Positions 44,353 to 52,677 of a DNA stretch of 64,000 nucleotides are shown one piece after another. The position numbers and the translations under genes are program-made. The stretch is from Betaproteobacteria bacterium RIFCSPLOWO2_02_FULL_67_26 (GTDB lineage: Bacteria > Pseudomonadota > Gammaproteobacteria > Burkholderiales > SG8-41). The notes beneath the pieces are model-generated. The model searched no databases, had not been told where the DNA came from, and saw nothing but the letters and a program-made list of their open reading frames with translations. Position 1 is the first letter of the stretch. Each line of letters starts with the position of its first letter. Where the stretch lies: positions 1 to 64,000 of the forward strand of contig MERD01000121.1 in the NCBI GenBank assembly GCA_001771935.1, in the 5' to 3' direction.

Positions 44353-47300
44353 TCCAGTCGCCGCATTCGCCGACTTCCAGCGGATACGAGAAGTAATAGC
44401 CCTGGATCTCGTCGCAGCCGTATTCGGCTAGAAACGCGAACTGTTCCTCGGTTTCCACGCCTTCGGCGATGACCTTCAGGCCCAGGCTGTGGGCCATGGA
44501 GATCACCGCCCGCGTGATGGTGGCATCGTCGCTGTCGGTGGTGATGTCGCGTATGAACGAGCGGTCGATTTTCAGCGCGTCGAGCGGAAAGCGCTTGAGA
44601 TACGACAGGCTGGAATAGCCCGTGCCGAAATCGTCGATCGAGAGGCCGACCCCGAGCGCGCTCAGGTACTCGAGCGTGCGCACGGCGTCCTCGGTATTGG
44701 TCATGAGGGAGCTCTCCGTGATCTCCAGCTCGATCAGCCCGGGATCCACTCCCTGCTCTCGCAGCACCGCCCCGATCGCCGGGCCGAATTCCTTCGCGTT
44801 GAACTGGCGCGCCGAGAGGTTGACGGCGACCGGCAGCGGCGCGTGGCCCGCGCGCTCCCACGCCTTGATCTGCTCGCACACGCGGCGCAGCACCCAATCG
44901 CCGACCTGCACGATCAGCCCGGTCTCCTCGAGCACGAACATGAACTCGGCCGGCGACACCAGCCCGCGCTCCGGGTGCCGCCACCGCAGCAGCGCCTCGA
45001 CGCCGACGATGCGCCCGTCGGCGATGCTGGCCTTGGGCTGGTAGTAGAGCAGGAACTCGCCGCGATCGAGCGCTCCGCGCAGGCTGGTCTCCATGCTCAG
45101 GACCTCGAGCGCCCGCGAATTCATCTCGGGCGTGTAGAACTGGTAGCTGTTGCGCCCGGCCTCCTTCGCGCGGTACATCGCGGAGTCGGCGTTCCGGATG
45201 AGCGCGTCCTGGTCCGTGCTGTCTTCCGGGTAGAGCGTGAGGCCGATGCTGGCCGTCACGTAGACCTCCGAGCCGCCGAGCCGGAACGGTTCCTTGAAGC
45301 TCGCCAGGAGCTTCTGCGCGACCAGGTTCGCGTCCTGCGCGTTGGACAGACTTGAGAGCACGATCGCGAACTCGTCGCCGCCGAGGCGCCCCACCGTATC
45401 GCCCGACCGCACCGACCGCGTCAGCCGCCCGGAAACCTGCTGCAGCAGGTCGTCGCCGACCGCGTGGCCGAGCGTGTCGTTTACGTTCTTGAAGCGGTCG
45501 AGGTCCACGAACATGACGCCCACGATCCACTGGTTGCGCTTTGCCTGCGCCAGCACCTGCCGCAGCCGGTCGTAGAACAGCACGCGGTTGGGCAGGTTGG
45601 TGAGCACGTCGTAGTGCGCCAGCTGCATAAGGCGCTCCTCCGCGAACTTGCGGTCGGTGACGTCCTCCGCGATCCCCGCGATGCGGTACACCGCGCCGCT
45701 CTCGTCGTTGACCGGGAACGCGCGGTCGTGCACCCAGCGCGTGGTGCCGTCCGGCCGCACGACGCGGTAGGTCTGGTCGTAGCCGCCGCCGGCCGCGGCC
45801 CTGCGCGCTTCGTAGACGGACCGCCGGTCTTCCTCGTGCACGCAGCGGATCAGGGCCCGCCGGTCCTCGTGCAGCTCCCACAGCGGCCGGCCGGTCATCG
45901 ATTCCGCGGCGGGGCTGATGTAGATCGTTTCGCGGTGGCCGACGTCCGTGATCCAGAACACCTGCGGGATGTTGTTGGCGAGCTGCTTGAACTGCTCCTC
46001 GCTCTCGTGCAGCGCGGCTTCCGCTCCCTTGCGCTGGATGAACTGACCGATCTGGCTGCCGATCGCGTGCATGATCTGCAGCAGCGCCTCGTCCGGCTCC
46101 CGGATTTCGTGGCTGAAGAATTCCATGACCCCGCCGGGCCGGCCTTCGGTCAGGATCGGGAACGCAAACGCGCCGTGCAGCCCGGCCTGGACGGCGGAGG
46201 GCCCGCGCCGGAAGTCCGGCGCCCGCGCCACGTCCGGCACCCACACCGGAGCGCCGGAATTCCATACCTGCCGCACCACGCCGCCGCCGGTCGGATGGAG
46301 CGGCACCGCGGGCGCCTCGTTCACCATCTCGCGGGACGCCCGGACGAAACTCTCGATCGGGCCCGCGCCGACGCACCAGTATTCCCGGCACAGCAGCAGC
46401 TCCGACGGCCGGTCCCACGCCCAGTGGAAACCGCACGCCCAGTCGAGCCCCTCGCAGATCGTGCGGATGATCCCGGGAACCGCCTCGCCCACCGTTGCCG
46501 CCTCGGCCAGTATGCGCGTCACCGCGTGCTCCATCGCCCGCAGCCGCGCCGACAGCGTGCGCTCGGTGATGTCCTCGATGATGCGGATGAAGTACTGCGG
46601 CCGCCCGGCCGCATCCCGCACCAGGGAAACGGTGCGATAGACCCAGATCGCCGAGCCGTCCTTGCGCTGGAGCTTGCGTTCCGATGAATACGTGCCGAGC
46701 GCGCCGCTCAGCATCTGATCGCGGTACTTGCCCCGGTCCTTGCCGCGGAAATCCGGCGGGATGATGTCGTCGGTGACCCTTTCGAGCAGCTCGTCCCGCG
46801 TGTATCCCAGCATCTCGCACAGCTTGGGATTGGCGTGCAGGATGCGGTCGCCGCCGATATCGGTGTGCAGGATGCCGATCGGCGCGTTGTCGAAGGTCGC
46901 GCGGTAGCGCTCTTCCGCCTGCTTGCGCTCGGAAATGTCGCGAAACACCAGCGACACCCCGAGGACCCGGCCCGCCGCATCCTTCATCGGCGACTGGGAA
47001 ACCGAGACGTCCATGCGGCGGCCGTCCCTGGCCACCCGCACCGTGTCGTAGGGCGGAGCCGGCTGCGCCGGATCCAGCCGCTTGCGCCGCGCCGCGGCCT
47101 CCGCTTCGCGGTCGGCGGGGATGAGGAAGGACGCGATCCGGCCCAGGACTTCCGCGGCGGTGTAGCCGAACATCCGCTCGGCAGCGGCGTTCCAGCTCAG
47201 TATCTTGCGCTCGAGGGTGGTGCTGATGATCGCGTCCTCGGAGCCTTCCACGATCGCCGCGAGCTGCGCGCGCTCGGCCTCGGCCCGCTTGCGCTCCGTG

Positions 47301-49054
47301 ATGTCCTCGAGGACCGCGATGTAATGGAGCGGCGCTCCCGAGGCGTCGCGGGCCAGCGAAAAGGTTCGATGGACCCAGATGACACGGCCGTCCTTGCACA
47401 CCAGGCGCTTCTCGCTGCTCGCGCTGTCGATTTTCCGCTCGAGCAGCTGCTGCCGCATCCCCGCCGTTTCGGCGCGATCCTCCGGGTGGGTGAGATCGTC
47501 GATCCGCATGCGGTACAGCTCGTCCCGGGTGTAGCCCAGCATGTCGGCGTATTTCTGGTTCACCTGCAGCAGGCGGCCGTCGAGGCCGGTCTGGGTCATG
47601 CCCACGGCCGCCTGGTTGAAGGTCAGCTCGAACTGGCGCTCCAGCTCCTTGCGCTCGGTGATGTCCTCGACCACGCTGATCACGTAGAGCGGCTTGCCGG
47701 ACGCGTCGCAAGCGGTGGACATGGTCCGCCGCGCCCACAGCGCCGTGCCGTTTCGCCGCACGAAGCGCTTCTCGCCCGCCGCCGCCTTCATCACGCGATG
47801 CGTGAGCTCCGCCCGGTATTGCGCGCCCTTGCCGTAGTCGTCGGGGTGGGTGATGTCCCGGATGTGCTTCCCGAGCAGCTGGTCCTTGCCGTAGCCCAGC
47901 ATGTCGCAGAATTTCTGGTTGGCGTCCACCAGCACGCCGTTGAGATCCACGCGCGTGATGCCGACGGCGGCCTGCTCGAAGGTCTCGCGGAACCGCTGCT
48001 CGCTCTCCCGCAGCGCCGCCTCGGCGTTCCTGAGGGCGCCGCGCTCGCGCAGGCTGGCGATGCCGAAAGCGATGTCGTCGGAGAGCGCCCTGAGCAGCGT
48101 GAGTTCCTCATCGTCGAAGGCATCGGGCTCGGCGGCGTACATGGCGATCGCGCCGAGAATGCGCCCATCGCCCTTCAGCGGCAGGGCGATCGAGGACTGG
48201 AAGCCGCGCTGCTGCGCGCGCACCAGGCGTCTCGCGTGCGCCGGATCCTGCAGGATGTTGCGCGCGATATGGGGCTCGCCGCTTTCCATCACCTCGCTCA
48301 TGAACCCGCGGTAACGGCCATCCGGGCTCCAGGCCGCATCGCCGCTCATGGGCGAGTCCTCCCCGAAGCCGGCGTGGGCCGCCGGGTGGATGGGCCGCGC
48401 CGGGTCGCCGGTGGCGAGGCCCACCCAGGCCATCTTGTAGCCGCCGGACTCGACGACCACGCGGCACATGCTCTCGAGCATTCCGGCCTCGTCGGCGGCG
48501 TGCACCAGGATGTGGTTGCATTCGGCCATCACGCGCCGCGCGCGCGTCAGGCGCCCGAACCGGGCATCGGTCCGCTTGCGCTCCGAAATATCCTCGATGA
48601 CCTGGATCAGGTACATCTCGCCGGTCGTCGGGCGCCGCGCGAGCGTGACCGTGCGGTTGATCCAGATCCCGGAGCCGTCCTTGCGCAGGAACCGCTTCTC
48701 CGCCGAGAAAGACGATCTCCGCCCGGAGAGCACGTCCAGGCGCAGCCGGTCCTGCTTGTCGCGGTCGTCGGGATGGGTCAGCTCGCGCGTACTCATCCCG
48801 AGCAGCTCGGTGTCGGTGTAGCCCAGGATTTCGCACAGCTTGACGTTGACCTGAAGGACCCTGCCTTCGGTCGTGGTATGCGCGATGCCGACCGCCGCCT
48901 GCTCGAACGTCGCGCGAAAGCGCTCCTCGCTGTCGCGCAGCGCCGGACTCGTGCTATCGCGACCGGCGTTGCCCTGCGCCCTGCCCGACCTGCCGTTCTG
49001 CCGTTCGTGCTCCTTGCGCGCCGATTTCCGGATTTTTATCGGATCTGCGGCCAT
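44318..49054 (-). CDS. giant cytoplasmic multi-PAS/GAF GGDEF-EAL protein
   Basis: 1578 residues, no membrane segment. By eye: PAS (about 42-165), GAF (170-345), four further PAS units (350-470, 475-600, 603-720, 725-850), a second GAF (865-1020), a sixth PAS with PAC (1030-1150), GGDEF (motif at 1225-1229) and EAL (E1353-A-L, with EITESS and DDFGTGYSS). Four PAS units share the near-identical start F-x-QAAVG or FDNAPIG, suggesting recent duplication. Both c-di-GMP domains carry their signatures. The ligands sensed are unknown. Confidence 0.94.
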   Translation of the reverse strand: MAADPIKIRKSARKEHERQNGRSGRAQGNAGRDSTSPALRDSEERFRATFEQAAVGIAHTTTEGRVLQVNVKLCEILGYTDTELLGMSTRELTHPDDRDKQDRLRLDVLSGRRSSFSAEKRFLRKDGSGIWINRTVTLARRPTTGEMYLIQVIEDISERKRTDARFGRLTRARRVMAECNHILVHAADEAGMLESMCRVVVESGGYKMAWVGLATGDPARPIHPAAHAGFGEDSPMSGDAAWSPDGRYRGFMSEVMESGEPHIARNILQDPAHARRLVRAQQRGFQSSIALPLKGDGRILGAIAMYAAEPDAFDDEELTLLRALSDDIAFGIASLRERGALRNAEAALRESEQRFRETFEQAAVGITRVDLNGVLVDANQKFCDMLGYGKDQLLGKHIRDITHPDDYGKGAQYRAELTHRVMKAAAGEKRFVRRNGTALWARRTMSTACDASGKPLYVISVVEDITERKELERQFELTFNQAAVGMTQTGLDGRLLQVNQKYADMLGYTRDELYRMRIDDLTHPEDRAETAGMRQQLLERKIDSASSEKRLVCKDGRVIWVHRTFSLARDASGAPLHYIAVLEDITERKRAEAERAQLAAIVEGSEDAIISTTLERKILSWNAAAERMFGYTAAEVLGRIASFLIPADREAEAAARRKRLDPAQPAPPYDTVRVARDGRRMDVSVSQSPMKDAAGRVLGVSLVFRDISERKQAEERYRATFDNAPIGILHTDIGGDRILHANPKLCEMLGYTRDELLERVTDDIIPPDFRGKDRGKYRDQMLSGALGTYSSERKLQRKDGSAIWVYRTVSLVRDAAGRPQYFIRIIEDITERTLSARLRAMEHAVTRILAEAATVGEAVPGIIRTICEGLDWACGFHWAWDRPSELLLCREYWCVGAGPIESFVRASREMVNEAPAVPLHPTGGGVVRQVWNSGAPVWVPDVARAPDFRRGPSAVQAGLHGAFAFPILTEGRPGGVMEFFSHEIREPDEALLQIMHAIGSQIGQFIQRKGAEAALHESEEQFKQLANNIPQVFWITDVGHRETIYISPAAESMTGRPLWELHEDRRALIRCVHEEDRRSVYEARRAAAGGGYDQTYRVVRPDGTTRWVHDRAFPVNDESGAVYRIAGIAEDVTDRKFAEERLMQLAHYDVLTNLPNRVLFYDRLRQVLAQAKRNQWIVGVMFVDLDRFKNVNDTLGHAVGDDLLQQVSGRLTRSVRSGDTVGRLGGDEFAIVLSSLSNAQDANLVAQKLLASFKEPFRLGGSEVYVTASIGLTLYPEDSTDQDALIRNADSAMYRAKEAGRNSYQFYTPEMNSRALEVLSMETSLRGALDRGEFLLYYQPKASIADGRIVGVEALLRWRHPERGLVSPAEFMFVLEETGLIVQVGDWVLRRVCEQIKAWERAGHAPLPVAVNLSARQFNAKEFGPAIGAVLREQGVDPGLIELEITESSLMTNTEDAVRTLEYLSALGVGLSIDDFGTGYSSLSYLKRFPLDALKIDRSFIRDITTDSDDATITRAVISMAHSLGLKVIAEGVETEEQFAFLAEYGCDEIQGYYFSYPLEVGECGDWITQKRRLPRRG

Positions 49055-49122
49055 TCCCGCGCCCCTCCCGCTGCTTGCGGATGTTTACGCTACTCCCCCG
49101 GTGGGAAAAGCGCAAAGGACGG

Positions 49123-50046
49123 TCAGAACCCGCCCAGCTGCCGGATATGGGCCGCCACGCTGCGGCCCAGCGCGTGCAGCTCGTAGCCGCCCTCCAGCGC
49201 CGAGACGATGCGCCCGCCCGCGTGGCGATCGGCGACGGCCTTGATCGATCCCGTCACCCAGGCGTAGTCGGCCTCGGTCAGATTGAGCATCGCCATGTCG
49301 TCGTCGCGATGCGCATCGAACCCGGCGGAAACAAAGATCATCTCCGGCGCGAAGGATTCGAGGGCCGGAAGCCAGTGGCGCGCCACCGCCTCCCGGAACT
49401 CCCGTCCCCCGCTGTAGGCGGCGAGCGGCACGTTGACCATGCGCTCCGAGCGCCCCTCCACGCCGCTGTAGGGGTAGAACGGGTGCTGGAACGTGGAAAC
49501 CATCAGGACGCGCGGATCGTCGCGGAAGATCTCCTCCGTGCCGTTGCCGTGGTGCACGTCGAAATCCACGACGGCGACGCGCTTCAGCCCGTGCGCGCCC
49601 AGTGCGTGCGCGGCGCCAACCGCGACGTTGTTGAACAGGCAGAAGCCCATGGCGCGGGCGCGCTCGGCGTGATGCCCCGGCGGGCGCACGCCGCAGAACG
49701 CCGCGGCCGCTTCACCGCTCGCGACCAGGTCGGTGGCCCGCACCGCCGCTCCGGCCGCGCGCAGCGCCGCGGTCAGCGTGTGCGGATTCATGGCGGTGTC
49801 GGGGTCGAGGTGCACGATCCCCTGCCGCGGCGCCGCCTGCTCGAGCCCGCTGATGTAGTCCGGCGCGTGCACGCGCTCGAGCTGGGCGCGGGCCGCGAGC
49901 GGCGCCTCGACGTGATGCAGTAAGTTGCTCAGCCCGGAGGCGATCAGCTGGTCGTCGATGGCTCGCAGCCGCGCCGGGCACTCGGGATGGTGCGCGCCCA
50001 TGTCGTGCAGCAGGCAGTCGGGATGGGTGATGTATGCAATCGGCAT
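49123..50046 (-). CDS. histone deacetylase-family (class II-like) hydrolase
   Basis: 307 residues. Zinc-dependent amidohydrolase fold. Landmarks are HPECPARL near 20-27, the catalytic His pair in [11 protein letters not shown] near 119-129, the metal ligands of [11 protein letters not shown] near 163-173, and [11 protein letters not shown] near 248-258 with the last Asp ligand. Bacterial members act on acetylated polyamines, acetoin-related or other small amides, or lysines. A GNAT acetyltransferase is divergently encoded next door. A TATAAT on this strand lies only 5 bases before the ATG, suggesting a very short or absent leader. Confidence 0.92.
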   Translation of the reverse strand: MPIAYITHPDCLLHDMGAHHPECPARLRAIDDQLIASGLSNLLHHVEAPLAARAQLERVHAPDYISGLEQAAPRQGIVHLDPDTAMNPHTLTAALRAAGAAVRATDLVASGEAAAAFCGVRPPGHHAERARAMGFCLFNNVAVGAAHALGAHGLKRVAVVDFDVHHGNGTEEIFRDDPRVLMVSTFQHPFYPYSGVEGRSERMVNVPLAAYSGGREFREAVARHWLPALESFAPEMIFVSAGFDAHRDDDMAMLNLTEADYAWVTGSIKAVADRHAGGRIVSALEGGYELHALGRSVAAHIRQLGGF

Positions 50047-50097
50047 GAATCATTATAGTGTTGCCGCGCGCATCCAACGCACGGCGCGGCGCGTAAA

Positions 50098-50637
50098 ATG
50101 CAGTCCGGCATGCAACCCTACCCCGCCCATCTTGTCCAACTGCTGACGCTCGGGGACGGCACCCCCGTCACCATCCGCCCGATACGGCCGGATGATGCGG
50201 AAATCGAGCAGGAATTCGTGCGCAACCTTTCCGACGAGGCGCGCTATTACCGGTTCATGGACACCGTGCGCGAGCTGTCGCCGCAGATGCTGTCGCATTT
50301 CACGCGGGTTGACTACGACCGCCACCTGGGGCTGATTGCCGTGATCGAGCGCGCCGGTGCCGAGACCCAGGTCGGCGTCGCGCGCTACGTCACCGGCGAG
50401 GACCGCCGGCAATGCGAATTCGCGATCGTCGTCGCCGACGACTGGCAGCATAAGGGACTGGGTACCCGGCTGATGCGGGCGCTGATGTCCGCCGCCCGCG
50501 CGGCCGGCGTCAGCGTCATGGAAGGAGAAGTGCTGGCGAGCAATCACAAGATGCTGCAGTTCACCGCCGCGCTCGGCTTCACGGCGCGCTTCGACGAACA
50601 GGATGCGCGCTTGATGCGCGTTGTCGCAAACTTGTAA
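50098..50637 (+). CDS. GNAT-family N-acetyltransferase
   Basis: 179 residues from ATG 50098 (Met5 at 50110 is an alternative). GNAT fold with TIRPIRPDDAEIEQEFVRNLSDEARYYRF near 24-52, matching the acetyltransferase domain of Pat-type protein acetylases. The acetyl-CoA loop is VVADDWQHKGLGTRLM near 116-131. The substrate may be protein lysine, an inference. It is divergent from the deacetylase gene, an attractive but unproven functional pair. It overlaps the MoxR start by one base (TAATG). Confidence 0.87.
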   Translation: MQSGMQPYPAHLVQLLTLGDGTPVTIRPIRPDDAEIEQEFVRNLSDEARYYRFMDTVRELSPQMLSHFTRVDYDRHLGLIAVIERAGAETQVGVARYVTGEDRRQCEFAIVVADDWQHKGLGTRLMRALMSAARAAGVSVMEGEVLASNHKMLQFTAALGFTARFDEQDARLMRVVANL

Positions 50638-51635
50638 TGGAGAAACCGTTGGCGCCGGATACAGGACTAAACCCGCCGGATATGGCAAACTCGATGCCGA
50701 AGGCGGCTCCACGCATCATGACGGAGAGAATCGAACAGGTCGTCGCCCAGGTCGGCGGCATCATCCTCGGAAAGGAGCGGCAGATCCGGCTCGCGATCGC
50801 CTGCCTGCTGGCCCGCGGCCATCTTCTGATCGAGGACATTCCGGGCGTGGGCAAGACCACGCTGGCGCACGCCCTCGCCACGTCGCTCGGCCTGAATTTC
50901 CAGCGCATCCAGTTCACCAGCGATCTCCTTCCCGCCGACATCATCGGCGTTTCCATCTACAACCGGGACACCAGCGGCTTCCAGTTTCACGCCGGGCCGA
51001 TCTTCAGCCAGGTGGTGCTCGCGGACGAGGTCAACCGGGCGACCCCGAAGGCGCAGAGCGCGTTGCTCGAAGCCATGGAAGAGCACCAGGTGACGACCGA
51101 GGGCGAAACGCGGCACCTGCCGGAGCCGTTCTTCGTGATCGCGACGCAGAACCCGTCGTACCAGGTGGGCACGTTTCCGCTGCCGGAATCGCAGCTCGAC
51201 CGGTTCCTGATGCGCATCCATCTGGGCTACCCGGACGGCGAGGCGGAACGGGCGCTGCTGCAGGGCCAGGACCGCCGCGACCTGCTCGCGGCCCTGGGGC
51301 CGGCCATGAGCCCGGGCGAGCTGGCGCAGTTGCAGCAACACGCGCAACAGGTCCACGTGTCGGGAGCCCTCCTCGATTACGTCCAGGCGCTGGCCGGCCA
51401 TACCCGCCGCGCGCCGGATTACGTCAATGGCCTGTCGCCGCGGGCGGCGCTCGCACTGCTGCACGCGGCACGCGCCTGGGCGTTGATGGCGGAACGCGGC
51501 CACGTGGTGCCCGAGGACGTGCAAGCCGTGCTGCCCGCCGTGGTCGGCCACCGGCTGGTACCCGCCGGCGACATCACCCGGGTCAACGGCGCCGACGTGG
51601 CGGATCACCTGCTAAAGCAGGTCGCCATTCCCTGA
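50637..51635 (+). CDS. MoxR-family AAA+ ATPase
   Basis: 332 residues from ATG 50637; Met28 (MTERIEQVV) is a likely alternative. Walker A EDIPGVGKTT near 65-74, Walker B VVLADEVNRA near 128-137, sensor 1 VIATQNP near 165-171. MoxR ATPases act as chaperones in maturation of large complexes and are typically followed by DUF58 and transglutaminase-like proteins, as here. The partner DUF58 gene comes after a 91-bp gap that is filled by heptad repeats. Confidence 0.93.
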   Translation: MEKPLAPDTGLNPPDMANSMPKAAPRIMTERIEQVVAQVGGIILGKERQIRLAIACLLARGHLLIEDIPGVGKTTLAHALATSLGLNFQRIQFTSDLLPADIIGVSIYNRDTSGFQFHAGPIFSQVVLADEVNRATPKAQSALLEAMEEHQVTTEGETRHLPEPFFVIATQNPSYQVGTFPLPESQLDRFLMRIHLGYPDGEAERALLQGQDRRDLLAALGPAMSPGELAQLQQHAQQVHVSGALLDYVQALAGHTRRAPDYVNGLSPRAALALLHAARAWALMAERGHVVPEDVQAVLPAVVGHRLVPAGDITRVNGADVADHLLKQVAIP

Positions 51636-51640
51636 GGCGC

Positions 51641-51725
51641 GTGGCTGGTGGCTCGTGACTCGTAGTGCCATAGGTTAGAACACTTCCTCGAATCACGACC
51701 CACGAACCACGATCCACGAACCACG
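51641..51725. repeat. heptad tandem repeats in inverted arms between the MoxR and DUF58 genes
   Basis: The left arm has 7-mers GTGGCTG, GTGGCTC, GTGACTC, GTAGTGC. The right arm has CCACGAA, CCACGAT, CCACGAA, CCACGGA and related units. In one strand both are copies of CGTGNNT. They fill most of the gap inside the operon and stop just ahead of the DUF58 start. Confidence 0.75.
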
Positions 51726-51726
51726 G

Positions 51727-52677
51727 ATGTACGCCGTCCTCAAGAACCAACTCTTCAGCTGGCTGTTCCAGCTGCGCGGGCCGGAAACCGGCGCGATCGT
51801 GCTGGTGCAGCGGCGGGTGTTCATCCTGCCCACGCGCCAGGGATTGATATTCGCCGCGGCGCTGCTGGTCATGCTCACCGGATCGATCAATTACACGCTG
51901 GGGCTCGGATTCGTGCTCACCTTCCTGCTGGGCGCACTGGGCGTGAACGCCATGATCCATACGTTCCGCAACCTGGCGAACCTGCGGGTTACCGGCGGCC
52001 GCGCGCGGCCGGTGTTCGCGGGAGAGTCCGCGCACTTCACGGTGCACCTCGAGAACGGCGGGAACACCGACCGCTATGCCATTGGCCTCACGCCCGACCG
52101 CAAGACGGAGTCGTTCGTCGACGTGCCGGCGCGCACCGTCACGCCGGCGACCGTAGGCATCAAGGCCGCCCGGCGCGGCATCCTGCGCCCGGGCCGGATG
52201 ACGCTGTTCACCCGTTTCCCGCTCGGCCTGTACTACGCCTGGGCTTACCTCGAGCTCGACATGCACTGCCTGGTCTATCCCCACCCGGCGAACCCGGGGT
52301 TGCCGCTGCCACCGGCCGCGGCCACGACCGGCGCCGGCGCCGAGCACGGCCGTGGACAGGAGGATTTTTCCGGCTTGCGCCAGTACCACGTGGGCGACTC
52401 GCCGCGGCACATCGCGTGGAAGGCCGCCGCGCGGGACCAGGGCCTGCTGACCAAGCAATTCACCGGCCGGGCCGAGTCCGAGCTGTGGCTCGACTGGACG
52501 CTATTGCCGCAGGCGATGGGCGTGGAGGAACGGTTGTCGCACCTCGCGCGCTGGGTGCTCGACGCCCATGTCGCGGGGCTTTCCTACGGACTGCGCCTGC
52601 CCGGGGTAACGGTCGACATGGCCATGGGCGAAGCGCAGCGCGACCGCTGCCTCGAGGCGCTGGCGCTCTATGACTGA
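51727..52677 (+). CDS. DUF58-domain membrane-anchored protein
   Basis: 316 residues. Two membrane segments near the N-terminus (about 38-57 and 60-80), then an extracytoplasmic/cytosolic beta-rich domain and the DUF58 signature FSGLRQYHVGDSPRHIAWKAAARDQGLLTKQF near 217-248. The second half resembles a vWA-like fold. DUF58 proteins sit between MoxR and a transglutaminase in many bacteria, and the trio may process or assemble envelope proteins. Start ATG 51727. It overlaps the transglutaminase gene by 8 bp. Confidence 0.91.
   Translation: MYAVLKNQLFSWLFQLRGPETGAIVLVQRRVFILPTRQGLIFAAALLVMLTGSINYTLGLGFVLTFLLGALGVNAMIHTFRNLANLRVTGGRARPVFAGESAHFTVHLENGGNTDRYAIGLTPDRKTESFVDVPARTVTPATVGIKAARRGILRPGRMTLFTRFPLGLYYAWAYLELDMHCLVYPHPANPGLPLPPAAATTGAGAEHGRGQEDFSGLRQYHVGDSPRHIAWKAAARDQGLLTKQFTGRAESELWLDWTLLPQAMGVEERLSHLARWVLDAHVAGLSYGLRLPGVTVDMAMGEAQRDRCLEALALYD

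Noticed and set aside
51641-51725. CRISPR array
   Set aside because: Units are only 7 nt with no spacers, and the copies are inverted across the centre; no cas genes are present.
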